From an uncultured Bacteroidales bacterium (GTDB lineage: Bacteria > Bacteroidota > Bacteroidia > Bacteroidales > UBA932), in NCBI GenBank assembly GCA_934675095.1, contig CAKUPC010000003.1, positions 1 to 64,000 on the forward strand: a DNA stretch of 64,000 nucleotides, read 5' to 3'. Positions 60,088 to 64,000 of this stretch are shown here, piece by piece. Position numbers and translations under genes: made by a program. How positions within the stretch are numbered: position 1 is the stretch's first letter; the number at the start of each line of letters is the position of its first letter. The notes below the pieces were generated by a model. That model saw only the letters and a list, made by a program, of their open reading frames with translations, was not told the origin of the DNA and did not search any database.

Positions 60088-60975
60088 CTAACCCAAATTC
60101 AACTCCAGTTGCTGCGGAACCGCCCGTATTGTATTATGCAAATCAAAATTAAATACCAAGGCCTCGACCATAGGATGACGGTTCTCTATATGCCCTCCAC
60201 CATGATAAAAATGTTCCTGGGTTTCAACATTAAACTTATTCCAGTATCTGCTCATCATATCATTTTCCCTAAACTCATTGTGATGCCATGTTGAAAGCAC
60301 AAAATGAGCTGGAGTATTTGACAATGCCTCATATAGAGCCCGTTCATCATCCTCTGTCCATCCGTTATAATAATCTACATAACGTCCGAAATATGGAGGA
60401 TCGCAATAAATCAAATCTCCGGATTTAGCCCGACAAATCGTATCAATGAAATTCTGATTATGAAACTCCCAATGATTAGTCAGGACTATGCGCTGGGCAG
60501 ATGTAATCTGATTGCATATTTTTGTTATATATGCGGAAGCAAAACGGTTTGGTTTCTTACAGAAGGGGATATTCCATTCCCCCTTTCGGTTGAAACGCAT
60601 CATACCATTAAAACCGGCTCTTGACAAGAATATGAAATCAAAGGAACTATGTTCTTTATTAAATCGGTTCTTCACCTCCCTATAATGGGCATATCCGTTT
60701 TCTTCCGAAGACTTCAACAACTCGCTTTCCTTATATAGATATTCCCGCATCTTTATGGCAGACACATCTCCATTGAGCAAAGCATTATAAAAGTTGATTA
60801 TATGAGGATTTGTATCACCAACATACCTATAGCCCCCGACAGGAGCATTCAGCCCGACAACACCTGTACCGAAGAATGGCTCAATCCAATTGGTATGGTC
60901 AAGATCCAGCCCGGAACGCTGAATCATTTCCACTTCCCGGAATATCATTTGCGATTTTCCACTTGGGCTGCACAA
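60088..60975 (-). CDS. D12-class adenine-N6 DNA methyltransferase, M.EcoRV-like
   Basis: 295 residues. Motif I is EPFFGTGVVGLN and the catalytic motif IV is YCDPPYFGRYVDYYNGW. The stretch FLSRAGFNGMMRFNRKGEWN then PFCKKPNRFASAYITKI is close to EcoRV methylase as I remember it, so GATATC is the likely site. I chose the TTG at 60975 because it keeps the conserved GKSQ near the N-terminus. An ATG at 60948 is the alternative. It overlaps the nuclease gene by 77 bases. Confidence 0.85.
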   Translation of the reverse strand: MCSPSGKSQMIFREVEMIQRSGLDLDHTNWIEPFFGTGVVGLNAPVGGYRYVGDTNPHIINFYNALLNGDVSAIKMREYLYKESELLKSSEENGYAHYREVKNRFNKEHSSFDFIFLSRAGFNGMMRFNRKGEWNIPFCKKPNRFASAYITKICNQITSAQRIVLTNHWEFHNQNFIDTICRAKSGDLIYCDPPYFGRYVDYYNGWTEDDERALYEALSNTPAHFVLSTWHHNEFRENDMMSRYWNKFNVETQEHFYHGGGHIENRHPMVEALVFNFDLHNTIRAVPQQLELNLG

Positions 60976-61508
60976 AAAATATGAAATTCTCTATCACAGA
61001 ATGAATATCCTTCAATTCATCCAAGCTAAAGACTTTACGTTCATTGGCGCATTCTTCACGTTGCTTATACAGCATACCAAGGACAATGTGTGATGAATAA
61101 GAATTATATGTATAATCCATGCTCATCTTTTTGTCGCGATTTCTGAAATATCCCCAATATGAACCCAAAGTAAGGCCGTTTACAGTATCCGAGACATAAT
61201 AACTGGACTTGAAATCAACAGCAAATAAATGTCCGTCACTATCCTTAAATGTAAGGTCAGGATAATAGTTCTGTTTTGTCGGAAGTTCCATTTGCAAACC
61301 ATGCTCTGCGGCAAATCTGTCAAGTTTGGGTATCAGCAGAATCTCTATAATCTTAGAAACCACCTTCGTATCATTGGCAATAGTATAGACTCTTTTTTTC
61401 AGAATCGATAAACCCCTTCACTATCCATTCATTACTTTCTGTTTCCAGAAAGTCCTTGTATGTCTTCACCTCTTCTGTAAGCAAATTAAAGAAATCTTCC
61501 CTTGTCAT
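60899..61508 (-). pseudogene. EcoRV-like type II restriction endonuclease, frameshifted and C-terminally short
   Basis: Two frames together match EcoRV. The first (61371-61508) starts MTREDFFNLL and runs to KGFIDSEKK. The second continues with VYTIANDTKVVSKIIEILLI, AAEHGLQM and TKQNYYPDLTF...FAVDFKSSY, which holds the catalytic PD...DxK, then TLGSYWGYFRN and IPGSGND (recognition loop). The break is at a run of seven A (plus-strand T at 61393-61399). With six A the frames join exactly. The protein also ends about 50-60 residues earlier than EcoRV, inside the methylase overlap. It may be decaying, switchable, or a sequencing error. Confidence 0.8.
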
Positions 61509-61526
61509 ACCTCAGATTATAAATTA

Positions 61527-61724
61527 TCATTCAGCAATCTTTTCCGGACGAAGTTCCTCTCCGAAGAGCCCGAGAACCTGATTTACCTTATCCATCTGCA
61601 CCGTGGCCTTGCCTGCTTCGAGTTCACGGACGAAACGGATGCCGACACCTGAGCGTTCCGCAAGTTCAACCTGCGTGAGCCTGAAAGTCTTCCGCTTGCT
61701 ACGGATATATTCTCCTAATCCCAT
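61527..61724 (-). CDS. HipB/Y4mF-like XRE-family regulator
   Basis: 65 residues, a single helix-turn-helix (LTQVELAERSGVGIRFVREL) and a short C-terminal strand. The pattern GLGEYIRSKRKTFRLTQ...GKATVQMDKVNQVL matches Y4mF/HipB antitoxins. The usual partner HipA is absent: the next gene, 18 bases on, is the EcoRV-like nuclease. It may therefore act as a control protein for restriction-modification. Three palindromic sites lie upstream. Confidence 0.85.
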   Translation of the reverse strand: MGLGEYIRSKRKTFRLTQVELAERSGVGIRFVRELEAGKATVQMDKVNQVLGLFGEELRPEKIAE

Positions 61725-61742
61725 AAAAATAAGCCATCAAAA

Positions 61743-61841
61743 TAACCCCGTTCGGGTAGAAACCTGAACAACAAAGGATAAAATCAACCCTTTCGGGTAC
61801 AAATATATAAAATAATCAATTAAATCAACCCTTTCGGGTAA
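61743..61841. promoter_or_regulatory. Three palindromic operators for the HipB-like regulator
   Basis: ACCC-N4-5-GGGT sites: TAACCCCGTTCGGGTA at 61743-61758, CAACCCTTTCGGGTAC at 61785-61800, CAACCCTTTCGGGTAA at 61826-61841. Sites 2 and 3 are identical over 15 bases and 41 bases apart. Site 2 touches the -7 and site 3 the -33 of the regulator promoter, and site 3 also covers the -33 region of the sigma-factor promoter. Confidence 0.72.
61800..61828 (-). promoter_or_regulatory. Promoter of the HipB-like regulator / restriction genes
   Basis: On the minus strand TTG (61828-61826), 18 bases, TATATTTG (61807-61800), a full -7 match lying between two operators. Confidence 0.7.
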
Positions 61842-61849
61842 AAAATTCC

Positions 61850-61857
61850 TAACTTTG
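61850..61857 (+). promoter_or_regulatory. -7 box of the ECF sigma-factor gene
   Basis: TAACTTTG is a full match, 8 bases before ATGATG at 61866, so the mRNA is nearly leaderless. The position of the -33 is taken by operator site 3. Confidence 0.6.
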
Positions 61858-61865
61858 GAGCGGGA

Positions 61866-62460
61866 ATGATGGAAGACAAGGAAATCATAAGACAAATCAG
61901 GGACGGGGAGGACGGAGGCGAGGCCGGCTTCAGGACTCTCTATGAACTCTATTCCCCCCCCCCTCTACAGATTTGTCCTCTCTTATGTGAAGTCGTCCGA
62001 CACGGCGCGGGAAATCACTCATGAGGCGCTTGTGAAGCTGTGGCTGCACCGCGAAAGCCTCGACGAGAACCGCTCCGTCCGGGCCTATCTCTTCACCACC
62101 TGCAAGAACTCGCTCATCAAGGAACTGCGTCGCCAGCTCCGAAACCCGAATGTGCACGACTGGGTGGAACTTGCCGGAGCGGTGAGCGTGGAATCACGCA
62201 TTTCCTACGACTACGACGCCTACATCGACGGCATCGGCAAGGCTCAGGCGAGCCTCACACCGCGCCAGAGGCAGATTTTCCGGATGAGCCGAGAAGATGG
62301 GATGAGCGCCCGTGAAATCGCTGAAAGTCTCGGCATCGGCGAGCAGGTCGTCCGCAACCAGCTGTCCGCGGCAATGAAGAAAATACGCGAATACCTCCTG
62401 CGCTATATGCCCCTGATTGTCATCATCTACAAGCTCCTGACAGCCAGCCTTCCGGGCTAA
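61866..62460 (+). pseudogene. ECF RNA polymerase sigma factor, out of frame at a C10 tract
   Basis: The first frame from 61866 reads MMEDKEIIRQIRDGEDGGEA, then GFRTLYELYS. The rest, in another frame, reads LYRFVLSYVKSSDTAREITH (region 2), ENRSVRAYLFTTCKNSL, and a sigma-70 region 4 with LTPRQRQIFRMSREDGMSARE. The frames break at ten C (61954-61963). With nine C they join. As given, the full-length frame stops after about 57 residues, though an internal ATG at 61942 could give a short form lacking part of region 2. The protein ends in an unusual hydrophobic tail (YMPLIVIIYKLLTA). No anti-sigma gene follows. Confidence 0.82.
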
Positions 62461-62559
62461 GCGCGTCCCTCTCCTCCCACAAGAATCCCCCTGCTGTCGT
62501 CGAGAGCGAAAAATGAAATTTCCATGCTGGTTTCATCGATTTCTTTACGATAATTTGAG

Positions 62560-62567
62560 TATATTTG
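62560..62567 (+). promoter_or_regulatory. -7 box of priA
   Basis: TATATTTG is a full match, 5 bases before the priA ATG at 62573, implying a leaderless message. No clear -33. Confidence 0.55.
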
Positions 62568-62572
62568 TCCTG

Positions 62573-64000
62573 ATGTTGGAAACGGGATTCATATCGGTCA
62601 TAGTGCCGCTCAGACTTGAGTGGGAGCCGGTCTATGCCCTGCGGGAAGAGAGGGTGAGTGTGGGGAGCATGGTGAAGGTGAGATTTGCGGGGAAGGAATA
62701 TCTTTGCGTGGTGAGCGGTGTGAACGCGAGTCCGACGACCGCGCTGGAGAAGGTGAAACCGATTGAGGAAGTGCTTGACTTGCCGAAAGTTTCGGAAGAG
62801 GAGATAGAACTCTGGAGGAAAATCGCGGCCTATTATATGTGCAGCGTCGGGGAGGTCTATAAGATGGCCTATCAGAACGCCAGGATGGCAGCCGCGGACA
62901 TGAGGCGCACGAAAGCGGAAACCGCGAGAAGGCAGAAGGCTGTGGAGCGGGAGCTGGAAAAGGCGCGGGAGTCCAGGCTCAAACAAATCGACAGGCTTGA
63001 GGCGCGTCTGGCCGCAAAACAGGAGCAGCTCGGGCGGGCAAGGCTCGAACGGGTCAAGGAGCGGCTTCAGACAGAAATTGACGAAATCGCGGAGAGGATT
63101 CTTTATCTGACGGAAGAGGAGGATCTCAAAAAAGCGCCGGCGCCGGACGAGGATTTCTTCAAGTCAATAGACGACGCGGACGGGAAATCTCCGATATGGG
63201 AAGAAATCCGGTCATTCTCCGGAAACATCAGCCTCACGGAGGCGCAGACAGCGGCATACGATGCCGTAAAGGCCGCATTCCGCGAAGGCAGGCCGGCTCT
63301 GCTTCAGGGGGTCACGGGCTCGGGGAAGACTGAAATATACATGAAGCTGGCTCAGGAGACGCTGCTCTTCGGAAAGAACGTGCTCTACCTCGTGCCTGAA
63401 ATAGCGCTGAGCCGGCAGCTGGAGGAGAGGCTTTCCAAGCATTTCTTCATGTGCCTGAAATGCTTCCACTCGGGTCTGAGCGCAGCCGAAAAGACCGGAG
63501 TCGTCAGCAGAGTTGCCGACAGAAGCCAGCCATATATCATACTGGGGACTCGCTCGGCGCTTTTCCTGCCGCACCATGACCTCGGGCTTATCATCGTCGA
63601 TGAGGAGCACGATACTTCCTACAAGCAGGACTCCCCCGCCCCGCGCTACAACGGCCGCGACGTGGCGCTCATGCTCGCCGGCCTCCAGCGCGGCAACATA
63701 CTCCTCGGCTCGGCGACCCCATCGTTCGAGTCCCTCTACAACTGTGCCTGCGGGCGTTTCCGTCAGGTGTTTCTCAGCGAGCGCTTCCATGACGGAGAAG
63801 AAACGGAGGTCGTCGTCATAGACACTACCGCGGAGCGGAAGAAAAGGGGGATGGTCGGCTCCATATCAAGGAAACTTATCAGTCTCATCAAGGAAACCCT
63901 CGACGCCGGCGGACAGGCAATGGTCCTGCGGGCAAGGAAATCCTACGCGACGACGGTCCAGTGCAGCGAATGCGGAGCAATAATCAGGTGCCCCCACTGC
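62573..64000 (+). CDS. priA: Primosomal replication protein N' (PriA helicase), 3' end outside the window
   Basis: 476 codons are visible from the ATG at 62573. The N-terminal DNA-binding domain reads ISVIVPLRLEWEPVYALR and AAYYMCSVGEVYKMAY. A highly charged coiled-coil-like stretch follows (about residues 100-195, RRQKAVERELEKARESRLK and similar). The helicase core has Walker A GVTGSGKTEIY, DEEH in IIVDEEHDTSYKQ, LGSATPSFES and the start of the zinc site CSECGAIIRCPHC, where the window ends. PriA restarts stalled replication forks. Confidence 0.95.
   Translation, partial: MLETGFISVIVPLRLEWEPVYALREERVSVGSMVKVRFAGKEYLCVVSGVNASPTTALEKVKPIEEVLDLPKVSEEEIELWRKIAAYYMCSVGEVYKMAYQNARMAAADMRRTKAETARRQKAVERELEKARESRLKQIDRLEARLAAKQEQLGRARLERVKERLQTEIDEIAERILYLTEEEDLKKAPAPDEDFFKSIDDADGKSPIWEEIRSFSGNISLTEAQTAAYDAVKAAFREGRPALLQGVTGSGKTEIYMKLAQETLLFGKNVLYLVPEIALSRQLEERLSKHFFMCLKCFHSGLSAAEKTGVVSRVADRSQPYIILGTRSALFLPHHDLGLIIVDEEHDTSYKQDSPAPRYNGRDVALMLAGLQRGNILLGSATPSFESLYNCACGRFRQVFLSERFHDGEETEVVVIDTTAERKKRGMVGSISRKLISLIKETLDAGGQAMVLRARKSYATTVQCSECGAIIRCPHC

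Noticed and set aside
61383..61399. Programmed -1 ribosomal frameshift at A-AAA-AAG in the nuclease gene
   Set aside because: The slippery heptamer is present in phase, but a -1 shift leads into the wrong frame. A +1 shift or loss of one A is needed.

Overview
This 64 kb window looks like chromosome of a host-associated (probably gut) Bacteroidales bacterium with GC in the mid-50s. The evidence is a SusC/SusD pair with a hybrid two-component sensor, lipoprotein signal peptides, Bacteroidota-only families (DUF3276, DUF5606, DUF6562-like, DUF5107, FISUMP), and many promoters with the Bacteroidota -7 box TAnnTTTG, several with TTTG or TTG about 19 bases upstream. I cannot name the genus. Two genes run off the ends: recG on the left and priA on the right.

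Layout. 1-4.9 kb: recG, a WYL regulator and an exported S9 peptidase. 5-11 kb: anaerobic glycerol-3-phosphate dehydrogenase glpABC followed by a glycine-lipid acyltransferase pair with its own promoter. 11-21.5 kb: housekeeping genes (rimO, DUF5606, YbbR, yajC, nusB, a DUF3276 nucleic-acid-binding protein, dsbD, rny, a probable 6S RNA, zapA and a coiled-coil partner). 21.5-25.3 kb: a purine salvage run (MTA/SAH deaminase and two tandem purine nucleoside phosphorylases), then tRNA-Val and tRNA-Ala. 25.3-37.5 kb: an NhaC antiporter, a beta-helix lipoprotein, a sugar-kinase-like protein, a thiamine-type TonB receptor under a TPP riboswitch, a glutaminyl cyclase, pyrG behind an attenuator-like hairpin, and a DUF4143 ATPase. 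37.5-57.4 kb: a polysaccharide utilization locus (susC, susD, BNR-fold lipoprotein, FISUMP lipoprotein, DUF5107-TPR protein, clan-A glycoside hydrolase) with a divergent hybrid sensor and an SGNH-FISUMP lipoprotein. 57.4-60 kb: a steroid 5-alpha-reductase homologue, a short Old Yellow Enzyme, and RNase P RNA. 60-64 kb: an EcoRV-like restriction-modification system, a HipB-like regulator, an ECF sigma factor and priA.

Points that stand out. A close relative of human SRD5A enzymes sits next to a flavin ene-reductase, so this may be a locus for reducing the A ring of steroids or bile acids. Three genes carry homopolymer tracts that can switch or break them: a C10 tract that puts the ECF sigma factor out of frame, a G9 tract in a surface lipoprotein (in frame here), and an A7 tract that breaks the EcoRV-like nuclease. 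The two purine nucleoside phosphorylases differ at the Asn/Asp position that sets 6-oxo versus 6-amino purine preference. A HipB-like regulator without HipA has three palindromic operators that also cover the sigma-factor promoter. Several MITE-like repeats lie between genes, and one appears to bring a promoter into the polysaccharide locus.
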